DNA of 64,000 bases from assembly GCF_032884065.1 (NCBI RefSeq), contig NC_088882.1, forward strand, positions 37,306,519-37,370,518, given 5' to 3'. The translations under genes and the position numbers were made by a program. This stretch comes from Artemia franciscana (Eukaryota > Arthropoda > Branchiopoda > Anostraca > Artemiidae). How positions within the stretch are numbered: position 1 is the first letter of the stretch; each line of letters starts with the position of its first letter. The notes beneath the pieces were generated by a model that was not told where the DNA came from, ran no database searches, and saw only the letters and a list, made by a program, of their open reading frames with translations. This document shows positions 1 through 12,660 of this stretch, one piece after another.

Positions 1-1176
1 GCAAAAGTCTTAGATACATGATTTACATAATTGGAACGGATCCGCTCTATTGGGGGCGGGGGGTGTAATTCTGAAAAATTTGAAAAAATAACGTATTTTC
101 AACTTATGAAGGAGTTATCGGATCTTAATGAAATTTGATATGTAGAAGGACCTCGTAACTCAGATCTCTTATTTTATATCTCAACCGGATCCAGCGTAAT
201 TGGGGGGGGGGCAGTCTGGGGTACTGGAAATCTTTGAAAATACTCAAAGCGGTGAGGTCATGATGAAACTGGATGGGAAGAATAAAAACCTGTCTAAGAT
301 ACGTGACTGACATAACCGGATCTGCTCTATTTGGTGGAGTTGGGGGGGGGGGGTAATTTTTAAAAATTGAGGTATTTGTAACTTACGAAACGGTGACCCA
401 GATCTTAAGGAAATTTGATATTTAGAAGGATCTTGTGCTTTAAAGCTCTTAATTTTATATTCCGACCAGATCCTGTGACATTGGGAGGATTGGAGGGGGA
501 AACTGAAATTCTTGGAAAACGTGAAAATTGGGGTATTTTTATCTTACGAATAGGTGATCGGATATCAATTCAATTTGATATTTAGAAGGATTTCATGTCT
601 CAGAGCTCTTATTTCAAATCCCGACCAGATCTTTTGACATTGGGGGGAGTTGGAGGGGGAAATCCTGGAAAACACTTTGAGTGGAGGAATCGGGATGAAG
701 CTTGGTGGATAGAATAAGCACATGTCCTTGATACGTGATTGACGGAACAGTACTGGATTCGCTCTCTTTGGGGGACTTGGGGGGAGGGGTTCAGTTATTT
801 GACGAGTTTGGTTCTTTTGGACGTGCTAGGACCATGAAAATTTTTAGCCGTGTCAGGGAGCTGCACAAATTGACTTGAGGAAGTCGTTTTCCCAGATTCG
901 ACCATCTGGAGGGCTAAAGGGAGAGGAAAAAATTAGAAAAAATTAGGTATTTGTAACATACAAGTGGGTGATCGGATCTTAATGAATTTTGATGTTTAGA
1001 AGGACATCGTGACTCAGAGCTCTTATTTTATATCCTGACTGGCATTAAGCCTCTGATATTCCCTTTAAATCAATCTATTGATTCATAGAATTTTGTTAGA
1101 GCTTATACTGTATGATCTCTTGGCTCTTAGCTCTTCATGGCCCGTCACAAGTGCCATATGAGCTCTTAGCTCTTGT
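1..1176. repeat. Family A tandem/dispersed repeat array
   Basis: Degenerate copies of a repeat with a spacing of about 280-300 bp. Recurring landmarks are a 'TTTGATATTTAGAAGGACCT' block, a 'CTCAGAGCTCTTATTTTA' block, 'GGAAATCTTGGAAAACGC', and poly-G runs of 8 or more just after 'GAGTTGG'. Landmarks lie near 137, 417, 578 and 990, so some units are shortened. A second motif set (near 820-910) also recurs at 12020, 19210 and 45640. The array ends in a 'CATATGAGCTCTTAGCTCTTGTT' type tail, found at other array ends. Short open frames here are by-products of the repeat. No gene is seen. Confidence 0.75.
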
Positions 1177-1789
1177 TCTAAATATTTTAATTATCTATGG
1201 CTTCAGTTTCAGTTCAATAGTTCCTGGGCCTTTTTCTTTGTAAAAACAACAAATCATCCTATTAGATAACTGCCTTGAGATTCTTTTATGTTTTGGTTTT
1301 CATTGCACAATTGTCATTAAGATCTCACCCCTTCTTGGGGATTGTAACTTATTATTATAGGTTTGAGCCAATACAATTATTTACTAATTATTTTTTTTGA
1401 TGTGTGCCTTTGAATTTAATAAGTTATATACTTTGTTGGTGCATTAGAAGCGAAAAATTGTTTAAACACAATCTACATATTGTTTAAACAGAATAAACAG
1501 TATGTTGTTCTTTATCTATGGTTTGTGATTATAAATTATTTTATCCAAAAGATATAAACCTTTAACGTTAACCGTTTATTTCTTATCCAGTCCGTGCATC
1601 TTTGCAACCAACCTGTCATCGTTTTTCTTTCTATATCTGCAACCTCTTCTACTCTTTTTAGGGTTTGCGTTTTATGAATTTTAAGGCAAAACTAGGAAGT
1701 CCTTGGGCCAGAGAGATCTTGATATACATTTAATTTTTGTCTTGTGATGAAGGGTCCATAAACGATTTTTTTTTTTCTTTTTTGTATAG

Positions 1790-1835
1790 ACACGTTAAAA
1801 ATGGAACGAAAAGATTCAGAAGAAATTTTTTCCCG
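1790..1835 (+). CDS. Candidate small coding exon (copy 1), unrecognised gene
   Basis: A pyrimidine-rich tract ending TTTTTTGTATAG precedes a 46-nt stretch, and GTAAAA follows it. It contains an ATG at 1801 in a strong context (AAAATGG), giving MERKDSEEIFS and then a phase-2 donor. The phase fits the next candidate exon at 2414. The acceptor, the ATG and the donor are kept in all three units (25541, 51889), with few changes. I do not recognise the protein. Small exons called by eye are risky, so confidence is low. Confidence 0.3.
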
Positions 1836-2413
1836 GTAAAACTAAAACAATTGAAGCTCATTGCTTAAGCCAAAGGAAATAACGGTTTGTTATGAGGAAA
1901 AAAGATATTAGAGAGCCAAAAAAAAAACCTTTGAAACTTTGATAATTTATTTTTTACTTACACCTGTGAGTTCCTGGCAAATTGAAAACCTATTATTAAA
2001 AAGCAACTTAAGGAATAATCCCTAGAAAGGGTAATAAACCTATTTTCTGGTGTAGTCTAAACTTTGACCCTAAAGTCCCTTGGTTAAGATGACCCAAATT
2101 AGTGACTCATAGTAAATAGAAAATTCGTTCCCCTCAAAATCGACCAAATTTTTCTTTGTACGCCTTTTGTATTCATATGAGGTAAACGAGCTCTCATATA
2201 CCTAATAATAAATTGGGGAACGGGCCCCTGAAAACTGGGATTAGAAGCTTCTTTTTTTCGGAAAGCCCAAAAAACAAGGGGACCATAATTGTCGAAAAAA
2301 ATTATTTGCTTTAAAATTGATCGAATATGAGAGTCAATAAACTTTTCTTCTGAACAGACTAAGACTTAAAGTCCTAATTCTCTGAGTTAAGTTGACCCTA
2401 ATGCATATGACAG

Positions 2414-2534
2414 TGTGTTTTCTGAGGCAATGTTTCATCTAGGAAATGGGCGAAAAGAAGAGCAATTTTTATTGGCTGAAAAATGTCAAGTATTGTTGCC
2501 CTGGCTAAGAAGATCGCATATTTTCTATGGAACG
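2414..2534 (+). CDS. Candidate coding exon (copy 1), unrecognised gene
   Basis: A 121-nt stretch lies between an AG (ATGACAG, with a CTAAT branch-like motif upstream) and a strong GTAAGA donor. Entered in phase 2 from the exon at 1790, it reads through without a stop: about 40 residues containing FSEAMFHLGNGRKEEQFLLA and then LLPWLRRSHIFYGT. It leaves in phase 0. All three units keep the frame and both splice sites. Of the differences I saw between units, two are synonymous, and one Glu codon is Lys in unit 2. The acceptor lacks a good pyrimidine tract. No family is recognised, and further exons would be needed for a complete gene. Confidence 0.35.
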
Positions 2535-5349
2535 GTAAGATGTTTTGAGGGGGGGGGGGAGAATAGGCCAAAAACCTCTAGTGTTTTATCAGTCTTAAGT
2601 TTCAAATTGTAGTTCCGTTAGCCAAGTAGTATATAATATAAAAATGGCGTGCATAATAGTCAACCCTGATAAACTCTACCCAATTAATTGAGCCTTCAGA
2701 CGATACCGTCCCTGTTTTATTTCAATCCCCTTGAACTAACCTTCCCTGTAATTCAACTCCCGTGCAATCTATCACGGTACCTAAAACCTATAGTCAAATC
2801 TGACTTGTTGTTGACCTATGAATTAGATTCTTAATCAGTGCAGATGTGGCATAATTTCAAATTGCGGTGAACCTAGTCTTGAATCCCGAATTTTAAACTA
2901 GTTTTGCAATTAAATTAAGAGCTTTATTAATTTAAAAGTGAATGCGAATTTATTTGAAAAGATATTCTCCAAAAATGAATTCATATAAAAACCGAAAAAA
3001 ACAATCTTATTTTCTAAATTCACTACCTCTGATAGATTTAAATATATGATTTGCCGCTTGTCTTTAAAAGAATTAAGCTAAATAAAAGTTTTTTTTTTCT
3101 AAAGATGATACAAAACGAATAAGAATGATTGCTTCTAAGTATAGGCAAAACATAATTTTGACAAATTGGGCAAAATAAATTGGCTCTTCATATTTTCCAT
3201 CATTGGTTGATTTCCGAAAAACTAGGCCTTAACTGATGCCTTTACTAAAAAGACGCAAAAACGCAATATTAGAGACTGAAAATATTCTAAGTGGTACATT
3301 CTTAATGTGCCATCAGAATTGAGGTCGCCACCTTTTAAATATTTTTTTATAGATGGCTCTAAAATTGAATGCGCATTTTAAAGTTCAAAAATGTATGAGA
3401 CTAATGCTTGGTTTTAGATTGGATGCCCCAGAAAAGCAAATCTAGGCGTTAAACTACTCCTGAAGGATAACAGCACAGTCCCGGAAAATACTTGCAGGCA
3501 TTCTAAGTAGGTTGGCCTATTCACTTCTTATATCATTCCTGAAAGTATATCAGTTTACCTAATCCTTACGTCTCCCCTGCATGCAGGGGCGTTGCTTGGG
3601 GGATGAGAGGCGGTTGCCTTCCAATAATGTGGAGAAAAAATTATATATTCCATGCTCCTTAATTTTCTGGATATGTATCCCTCTTTCCCCCCTAACAAAA
3701 GGCTGGAGATTCACCCCTGCTTGTGTGCAAATACAACTTAAAGCCTACCCCATACTTAGATATGTATAGCCTACTTTATGAATTTTCAAAAGCACAACTA
3801 TTGGTAAAGGTTAAGAATAGCCTAGGCTAATGGCTTTTAATAAACAGACCCGCTATAAAACAAGAGATATTTTCAGGTTGTTAATTTTATGCCCATTGGT
3901 ATTATTTGCCTTCTTTGGCTATTCATCCCCAGTCCACCTCCTTTTTATGTAGGCTATATACAAAACAAACAGAAAATACATTTTGTTACCATTAGATGGT
4001 GTAAATATAGGTGTAGTCCAGTGTATAAGGCAACATGTTAAGAAATAATTATTATTTCATAATGTGAAGAGTAATCCTAGTTAACACGTTTTTTATAGGG
4101 AGAACATTTATCTTCACTTTTTTATCTGTTGTACAGATCTTATAACAAAATTCTTAAAAATAAACATGAATATGACTGCATTTTTGGTTTAGATGTAACC
4201 CATATTCCTTGTTAAACACCATTAGTGCCATTTGTCAAAAATATCTTAATGGAAAAATAGCCTATTGAAAATTAAGGTTAGATTAGGGTAGTTGCACTAA
4301 TGATTTGGAAGTGCAATTTCAGAACCACTGTCAAACTTTTTCCTAAAAACAGGATAACTCTATTTAGTTATGACTTGGAATATCATCACTTGAAGCCATT
4401 GTTATATTTTGATAATGCAAAATATGGACACTACATCTAATACCCCCAGATAAGAAAAGAATATTAAGTTCAATCAATTCTGTGTTTTCAACAAGAATAT
4501 ACACAGCTTAGTGCTGTAGTAAGTTCTTAGTAGTACTAAACCAAATTTACTTGATGTAATTTTTGTATACTGAATTTTTTCTTGTTATTGCTTGTTTAGA
4601 CTTTTGGTTTGAGCAGTTTTGCTTTCTTGGAAGTCTCTTGTGGTGTTACCTTCTTTAATTGATTAACTTGTCAACAAAAGGTAGGCTATTTTGTGTTTTG
4701 AAAACACAACTGACAACAAATTTTTTATTTTGCTATTAGTCAAACCCCATAGTTTAACCATAGTTCATTGTAGACCTAACTTGTGGTTATACTCTAGGGC
4801 AAATCAGGCAATGGCCTCTTTTTGTTTATCCATTTGTGTGATTAAACTTGCAAGTTTAATTGATTGCACAGCACTTTTTTCCTTTGCCATAATTCTTTTG
4901 AACTTTGATTTATTTTTGCAGTTTATTAATGAGCAAGGAACTTAAGAAAAAATTTAAGAACAGGAACTTGTATCACCAACTAACCATAGGAAACATTTCT
5001 TGGAATAAATAACTATTTTATAATTTTACCGGAATGTTTCATATATTGCTTACCTCCAAATGATCTGATAAGGATGGTCATAAGCATGACTAATCCTTGT
5101 ATCCATTTCTCTTAATATAACTATTACTACAATACCATTACTACATTAACTAAAGGAGACAACAGTAGCCAAAAGACTTAATTGGCCACCGATTTGCCAC
5201 TGATCAAGAAACCTAAACAGTGGAAACTTACTCTGAGAATCTTCCCACTATAGCACTGTAGCTTATCAGAAGGCCACCCCGTTCTGTCAGACATGTATGA
5301 GTAGACCTATATGGCAGAGATGGCCTTTCAGAAGGCAGACCTACGTTGT
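2535..5349. other. No gene seen; sequence shared by the units
   Basis: AT-rich sequence repeated in the other units, with no credible coding frame. The LINE that interrupts units 2 and 3 is absent here: the uninterrupted site is at 3296/3297. Part of this stretch (about 3650-3960) has a diverged relative at about 9190-9480 (shared 'ATGAATTTTCAAAAGCA' and neighbouring words), so it includes an older dispersed repeat. Confidence 0.5.

Positions 5350-5442
<93 letters not shown>
5350..5442. repeat. (AC)n(AT)n microsatellite
   Basis: Four to five AC units run into about 42 AT units. The unit 2 copies at 31197 and 36556 are pure AT and differ in length. The tyrosine/isoleucine frame across it is an artefact. 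Confidence 0.95.
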
Positions 5443-5445
<3 letters not shown>

Positions 5446-5639
5446 ATTTATTCATACCCTTCTGTATAGTACATTCACCTCTCTTTTGTTAGTATAATAA
5501 AAGAGCGGTGAATATACATTATGCCTTTTAGGAGGTTTTTAAGAATAATCCAGAGATGTTGATTTATATTTATCCTGACCTCTATATAGTTTAGGATGCT
5601 CGAATATGGCAACAAATAATGATTTACCAATTATACATT

Positions 5640-6955
5640 CTTTTAAAATTGACTGTTTTGAAAACTTGTTGTGTTTACTTGATACAGATGCTTCAAAACC
5701 TTTAATTAGAGAGGAAGTTTATAGGGGGTTTTCCTCATAGTTTACAAAATCATGTAAGCAGATGCTAGAATACCCTGACCTCCATAACAGGTCACAAACT
5801 TTCAATTTTGGGGAAATGTTCCTTTAAATTTAGCACAGGGACTAATGAAATAACAGTAACAGCAATAGTATATAGACAGATCCCACTTCCCTGCATTTTG
5901 GAGTGGATGCAATAAGAAAATATGGAACCGTTTGAGATCCAATAACCAATAATATTACTATAACAAAGTCACACGCAGCTAATAGACAAATTTTCGTAAC
6001 AACAGAGAACAGTAGTGAAAACCCCAAATACATTTAAAAATTAAATGGAAAAACCATCGTTGAAGAACAAACGATGTCTCAAGTCTTAGCAACATCAGAC
6101 ACAAAGGAGGGTAATAGCAAAACAATTGACGGTGTAACAGGAGGATACAACGTAAAGGATTATCCCTCAAATTTTCATGGAAAATTAAATTTTCAAAATT
6201 GAGAAAGGTAACACATATTTGAAACTATCCAAACTAAGCAGTGGTAATGTAAAAGTAAATAAAGCAACCTTAGGAAGAGCGAAAAGATTTTAAATACAGA
6301 TATTAAATCACTAAGCAGTCGAAAACTAAGCATAAATTTTAAAAGCCAAGAGCAAATTTCACTGAAATAACAGCAGCTACGGCGTGACAAAAGGTGATAT
6401 TTTTTTTAAGTTTTAATTTAGAACATTTACCAGAAAATATTAAAATCCAGGTAGGAAATGTTTCATGGGACTATAAGTGGACTTTCGTTAGACATAAAGC
6501 TGGTTAGGGCTTAACTTACCTGATACCTCAAAAAATACCAACGCAAGGACCGCCAATTACAAAATCCCCATATAAGACCCCCTAGCATTTAAGATCATGG
6601 CTTGATGACCCAATAAAATAAATGGAAGAACAGGAAGTCAGTAAAGAGGGGGTTAGCAAATGGTGTTTTTCATTAGTAATAGTCATAAAGAAAGACAATA
6701 CCTGGAGATGCTGTGTAGACTTTAGGGCGCTAACTGCAGTCACAGTTAAAGATGTGGAGTTACCAAGAATAGTAAGAATTCTTGGTTCATTAAGAGGGTC
6801 AAAATATTATTCAAGTTTCGACCTGATCGCGGGGTATTGGCAAATAGCCTTAGACCCAGAAACGAATCACAAAGCAACCGTTTTAGACGATGAGAGAACG
6901 TTCACGTTTGAACACGTGCCCTTCAGCTTATCCTTCAGCCCAGACTTTTAGCCGA
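5640..6955 (+). mobile_element. Ty3/Gypsy-like LTR retroelement fossil (protease and RT remains)
   Basis: A fossil pol fragment. Near 5660-5740 there is a protease-like LLDTDAS motif. From 6622 a stretch of about 109 residues matches the N-terminal half of Ty3/Gypsy reverse transcriptase, with KKDNTWR, CVDFRAL, FDLIAGYWQIAL and FEHVPF landmarks. It is broken, with several breaks, and no LTRs, RNase H or integrase are seen here. The copies in unit 2 share the same ends, so it was already a fragment before the segmental duplication and is older than it. Confidence 0.8.
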
Positions 6956-7054
6956 CTAATTAAGTAAGTATTGAAGCATGATAAACAAACAAACACACGG
7001 GAGTCGATACAGAAAGTAAAAGAGATACCTTAGCTTATTTAGATGTTGTAATAT

Positions 7055-7370
7055 TATTCAAGCTGGCAAACCTCTCTACCCAAGTAGAAGCCCACTCTCT
7101 AAGGTGGTATGGCCACCTACTCCGTCTTCCGCTAAGTAGCCCCGCAAGGATCATCTCGGACTTCAACCCCTCGGAAAATGGCTGGAAACGGCCTCGAGGA
7201 AGGCCACGCACTAGATGGGCTGATGTAATAAACCAATGCCTGCTCAATCACAACATCAACCTAAATGAGGCCCCATCCTTAGCCGTGGAAGTTCTGGTAC
7301 GAGAATAGCCTTTGCATTGTAAAATTTTGGATGAGGAAATTAAAGTACGAGAATGAATGAATTATTTAAT
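7055..7370 (+). mobile_element. 3' tail of a LINE joined to the Ty3 fossil
   Basis: The plus strand codes for a LINE C-terminal tail: LRWYGHLLRLP, then GWKRPRGRPRTRWADV, and a stop at 7306-7308. An AT-rich 3' region with GAATGAATGAAT follows. The 'RWxGHxLRxP...GRPxxRW' pattern also occurs at the C-terminus of the LINE at 27056 and 53389, so the two are related families. Only the 3' end is present, as expected for 5' truncation. It starts directly after the Ty3 remnant and is found in the same place in all unit 2 copies. Confidence 0.7.
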
Positions 7371-7999
7371 GAAAACTGAAGTTAGTTATTTTATTTTTGT
7401 CATTATTTCGGTTATTCATTTACTGTAGTTTTGACCGCCACTATTTTACCTTAACTGGTTTTTGGACTGCTTCTGTCTTATGAGAGTATTTTGTTTAATC
7501 TACCGAGGCAACAAGTATTACACAAGTGTTATTAGTTACTTGTAAGTTTATTTAGTAGATTAGTAAGTAAGCATTAAGTAAGTAAGATGCTCCATCTTTA
7601 GTCTATTCATATCTGAAAGAAAAAAATTCTACTATTTTTCTGTTGGTCGTTACAAAATCATGGAGATTTTTCTCGGTATAGGTAAAATCCGCCATTGTTA
7701 CCACACCAAAACATTAAAAAAATTTAGAAACTTTTTAGGTAAGTTTGTTATTTTTTTTCCTGCTTACACAACATAGTCTAGTCCTATGCTCAATGAGATG
7801 GTTTATCCATAAGGAAATCTGATTTCAATAGAAAAATACGTTTGAATGCATCATGTCTGATTCAGTTTATAACAGACATAAATTATTGCGTAAATGAGGG
7901 GACTGCCCCATCATCAATCCCTCATTCGTTGCATAAACTTTTTAAAATGTATTAGACGAGATTCTAAGTCCAATTAAACGGTCCTTGCGTTTCAGAATT
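7371..7999. other. No gene seen; shared with unit 2
   Basis: AT-rich sequence, conserved in unit 2 (33215-33830 and 38572-39180), with no convincing coding frame or RNA gene. The similarity to unit 2 stops at 'AAACGGTCC' near 7986. Confidence 0.5.
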
Positions 8000-9869
8000 C
8001 ACTTTTACAGAATTAGGACAAAAAGCCAAATTTTATGTATAGAGCAAGAGACTAAGGAGTTTGGAGTCCCTTAATATACCAAATTTATTGGGGTCTTTTT
8101 GAGTTTTAATGTTCCTTCTTACTTTCAATTGATAAAAAAATGTAATTTTTCATTTCTTTTTTAATTAGCCCAGGATGGCCGCAGGCACCTACCACTACAC
8201 CAAAATCAAAGCTTGGAAGGCTCAAGTTTTGTCCCCAAAGCATTTGACAAAGGTGTACTGCCAAAGACGACTACCAATCTACCCATTATTAAAATACCGC
8301 CAGAACGCAATGTCAAACTCTGAAATAGCCAACTTGTTAACCCTATAATATAGATGGCATTTATATTCCCTGATATGAATGATTGAATGCATGTTTAACT
8401 ATTTATAAAAACGTAACTTTAAACAGAGGTGACAAGCAGAGAGGTGCAAGCAGAGGTGGAACAGGAAACTGCAAGTAGAGGTGACTTTAGTTGTTATGCA
8501 CAATACGAAGTTGGGATTGTTTTATTAACAGAGTTCATTCTGGATCTTTCAGGAGCCTTACAGTACAATTTTTGTTTCATTCTGTATATCACCTACGACT
8601 GTAGGCTAGTCCTGCCTAGGTGGTTGGCAGGTGAGTTGGGAATCCTTTGTCCACAGGTTTGATTCCTGGCATGGTTGGTTATTTGATTTAATAGTGGGGT
8701 CTATGGCATGACTATAAGCTTGGCCTCAGTCAACCTAGCTCTAAATGGGTAGGCTGGAGAAATCTTGCAAAGTTAAGAAGGAAGGGTGTACTAAAGCACA
8801 GGATGGCTGAAGGGTTATGAAACAGAGATCAGCACTGCTAGTTTGGACCTTGAGGGTCTAGTGCAGCTATTTATTAACTTATTTAAATAGGTGGGAGGGG
8901 AGGGAATGAATTGTCAAAAATGCAAATAGGGTAAGGCCTTCAGTGCTCAGCCAGTAACCCTAATAATATTTTAGCCATTGGCCTAGGCCTATTTAATGTT
9001 TAGCTAAGGTTTTTTTTCTCTAGGCTATAGGCTAAAATAGCCTATGATATTTTCTATTAATCATCTGGTAGTAGGCTATTCTCTTGTCTAGGAGTTACAC
9101 TACTCTCTCCAGAAGGAAACAGTGTAAAATTCTTGAAACTACATTCCAGCATTATAATTAGCCTTTTTACTTGTATCATTCCAAAGACCACTTCAGTTTA
9201 TCTTGTCCCTAGACCCCCCCTTCTTATGTGCAAATATTTGTTATAGCTTTGCTTAAACTTGGCTATGCATAGGCTACTTAATGAATTTTCAAAAGCATAA
9301 TAATTAGTAAAGGCAAGCTAAGGACAGTGGCTCTCCAGAAACAAACCTAGGCCTACTAGTAAATTAGTGATATTTAGATTGCCAATTTTACGCTCTTTCA
9401 GAAACCTAAAGGTACAGTTTTTATTTTCTGTTTGTTTTGTAGGCCTATATAACCTAGGACTATATAAAACAAAGGGAAGCTAGGGATAAATTGTCAAAAA
9501 TGCAAATAGGGTGAGGCCCCCAGGGCTTGGCCAGTGTTTAATCTTTGCCAGGTGTTTTGATTAAAAATTGTTTTTCCTATACATAGACAGGAGGCTCCTC
9601 ATCTTGGACACTATGTGTATAGGGTTAGATATTTGTGATTGGTTGATGATTAGAACTAGACCAGTTGGGATTGGCTAAACTAATCTTGGAAAACATCTGG
9701 TCTTTCAAAATTTGACTTTTGACAAAAGTTAGCTGTGCATTCTAGTTTATATAGCCTACATACAATTATTCTGTTTCACAGCAACAAGTACAGATTAAGT
9801 TCATCCATGGTTGACTGTGTCTTTCATTAGGCCATGTTGTTCAAACTTTACAATCCCATGTCAAAAATT
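8000..9869. other. Unit 1-only block, left part; no gene seen
   Basis: This begins the block (about 8000-13640) that both unit 2 copies lack. It contains scattered repeat words: an approximately 50-bp motif (ATTGTCAAAAATGCAAATAG, near 8912 and 9488) occurs twice. The region 9190-9480 resembles 3650-3960. No open frame of convincing composition was found. Confidence 0.45.
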
Positions 9870-10700
9870 ACCTTAAATTATAGCTTGGAGCAATCTAAGG
9901 GTTTCTCCTTGTAGAGTGCCAGAATGATGAATTGATTTGTTTTCAAAGTTCATCAGTTGAATGATCAGCTGCATCCCAGTTGAGTTTATGCTCTCTGGAG
10001 GACCACTCAGTATCCAGCCTTTGTTTGAAAACATCAGTAGTATCTGCAGTAACTTCTTCAGATAGTTTGTTCCAACTGCTGACAATTTGTGAGGAAAAGA
10101 ATTGAGTATAGACACTGGATATGGTGGACTGTTTGACAAGTTTCAGAAGATGACCTCTAGTTCAGGAATTAGGACCAATAGTAGAGATTAATGCTGGAGA
10201 GTATTAGCTCTAATTAGCTTATAGGCTAACATAGCATCCCCATTATTTCTCCTGTAAACAAGTGTAGGAAGATTGAGCTTTGATAATCTTACAGCATAGA
10301 AAACCTGCTGGTCAGATATCACTTTGGTGGCATATCTCTGCACATCATCAAGGACTTTTATGTTTTTTGTAAAATAAGTGGTTGCTAGAGACCTTCTGAT
10401 TTGAAGCTTAGGATGTACATGTCCCTTGTATAGAAGACTGATGACTTAAGGGGAATAAGTGGAAAGAGAACACTTAATCAGTTCCATGGTTGAACTAGCA
10501 CCAGCAGCAGACCTCTTAGCAGGAGTGCTGAATTTTAGTTCATTGTCAATAGTGACACCAAGATTTTCCTCATTATTTACAGAGGAGAGCAGATGGCCCA
10601 AGAAAGAATAAGAGCAAGAAGGATTCAGTTTGCCAAAGTGAATGATACAGCACTTCACAAAATTGAGTTCAATCACAATTTCTGTCTGTCTGTCTGTCAG
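9870..10700 (-). mobile_element. CR1/L2-like LINE, C-terminal fragment
   Basis: Reading the minus strand, frames shift but the order is that of a CR1/L2-type ORF2 C-terminus. It runs NFVKCCIIHFGK, then ENLGVTIDNELKFS with MELIK, then LYKGHVHPKL, VLDDVQRYATKVI, NLPTLVYRRNNGDAMLAYKL, and finally SSWNKLSEEVTADTTDVFKQ and a stop near 9943. The RT catalytic part is missing, so the element is 5'-truncated and interrupted. It lies only in the unit 1-specific block. Confidence 0.75.
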
Positions 10701-10789
10701 TCCTGGTTTTGCTGGTTCAGGCACTTCCAGATAAGCTAGGACTATGAAATTTGGCTGGCATATCATGGACTACACTACACCAGATTAAA

Positions 10790-12660
10790 TTATAAATAGT
10801 CGTTCTCCAATTTGACCATCTGGGGGAGGATTGGGGGATGGTTAATTCAGAAAAATAAGAAAAAATGAAATATTTTTAACTTATGAACAGGTGATTGGAT
10901 TTTAATGAAATTTGATATTTAGAAGAACCTCATAACTCAGACCTCTTATTTTCAATCCCGACCAGATCCGGTGACATTGGGGAGTTGTAGGGGGGAAACC
11001 AGAAATTTTGGAAAATGCTTAGTGTGGAGAGGTCAGGATGGTGGGAAGAATAAGCAGAAGTTCTAGATACATTATTGACATAACCAGACTAGATCTGCTC
11101 TCTTTGGGAGATTTATGGGGGGGGGGGGGGCATAATTTAGTAATTCAGAAAAATCAGAAAAAATGAGGTATTTTTAACTTATGAACAGGTGATTGGATCT
11201 TAATGAAATTTGATATTTAGAAGGACCTTGTGTCTCAGAGCTCTTATTTTAAATCTTGACCAGATCTGGTGACATTGTAAGCAGTTGGAGGGGGAAAGCA
11301 GAAATCTTGGAAAATTCTTAGAGTGGGGAGATTGGGATGATGCTTGGTGGGAAGAATAAGCGCTGGTCCTAGGTACTTGATTTATCAACCAGACTGGATT
11401 TGCTCTCTTTGGAGGAGTTGGGAAAAATTAGAACAAATGAGGTATTTTTAACTTACAAATGGTTGATCAGATCTTAATGAAATTGGATGTTTAGCAGGGC
11501 CTTCTGTTTCAGAGCTCTTATTTTAAATCCTGACCGGATCTGCTGACATTTGGGGAGTTGGAGAGGGAGACCAGAAACCTTGGAAAATTCTTAGAGTGTA
11601 GAGATCAGGATGGAACTTGGTGGGAAGAATAAGCACATGTCCTAGATACATGATTGACATAACCGGACCGGATTTCTCTCTTTGGGAGAGTTGGGGGGTG
11701 GGGTAATTCAGCTAATTTGGAAAAATTAGAAAAAATGGGGTATTTTTAACTTATGGACAGGTGATCAGATGTTAATGGAATTTGTTATTTAGAAAGACCT
11801 CGTGTCTCAGAGCTCTTATTTTAAATACCAACCGGATCTGGTGAGGTTGGGGGGGGGGGGTTCAGAGGGGGAACTGGAAATTTTGGAAAATGCTTAGAGT
11901 GGAGAAATCGGGATTAAACTTGGTGGGAAGATAACGTACAAGTCCTAGATATGTAATTGACATAAACGGACTGGATCCGCTTGGGGAGTTGGGCGAGGGG
12001 GGGAGATTGCCACTGCTTTGGTGTGTTTGGTGCTTCTGGATGTGCTGATGATGAAAATTGGTAGGCATGTCAGGGACCTGCACAAATTGACTTGATAACA
12101 GTTGTTTCCTTGATTCGACTATATGGGGCGGGGGCTGGAGGGAGGGAAATTGTGAAAATGGAGGTATGTTTATCTTACAAATTGGTGATCAGATCTGAAT
12201 GAAACTTGATATATAGAAAGATTTCATGTCTCAGATGCTCTATTTTCCATTCGGGACATAGAAGGGTGGAGGGGGAAAGCGGAATTCTTGGAAATCGAAA
12301 ATCTTGGAAAACTCTTAGAGTGGAGAGATTGAGATGAAATTTGATGGGTAGAATAAGCACAAGCTCTAGTTACATGATTGACATAACCAGACCTGGTTTG
12401 CTCTCTTTGAGGGAGTTGGGGAGATTTCTAGTACTTTTGCGAGTTCCAAAATAAGTATAAGTTATAGATACATGATTGACATAAGCGGAATAGATCTGAT
12501 CTCTTTGGGGGAGTTGAAGGGATTTCTAGTGCTTTGGCGAGTTTAGTGCTTCTTGACGTGGTAGGGCAATGAAATCGAACTCTAGTACCAAGTCTGATTT
12601 TAGGTTCCAACCTTGTCACTAGTGCCTTATGAGCTCTTGGCTCTTGTTGGTAACCTAATT
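10790..12660. repeat. Family A repeat array (unit 1-only block)
   Basis: About six degenerate copies of the family A unit, with 'GATATTTAGAAGGACCT' landmarks near 10913, 11211, 11489, 11785 and 12207 (spacings 298, 278, 296 and 422 bp). Poly-G runs recur near 11116 and 11847. The array ends near 12630 with the usual 'CTCTTGGCTCTTGTT' tail. Short frames read from either strand are repeat by-products. Confidence 0.8.

Noticed and set aside
3581-3769. 62-75 residue frame starting MQGRCLGDERRLPSN, present in several units
   Set aside because: The copies differ by frameshifting indels, and one lacks the same end. No homology is recognised, and conservation is explained by the duplication.
5297-5497. 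Open frame rich in Tyr-Ile repeats
   Set aside because: It is the (AC)n(AT)n microsatellite read in frame; the length changes freely between copies.
5842-6390. Minus-strand hydrophobic frames of 63-65 residues
   Set aside because: They lie opposite the Ty3 fossil and have no independent coding signs. They recur only because the block is duplicated.
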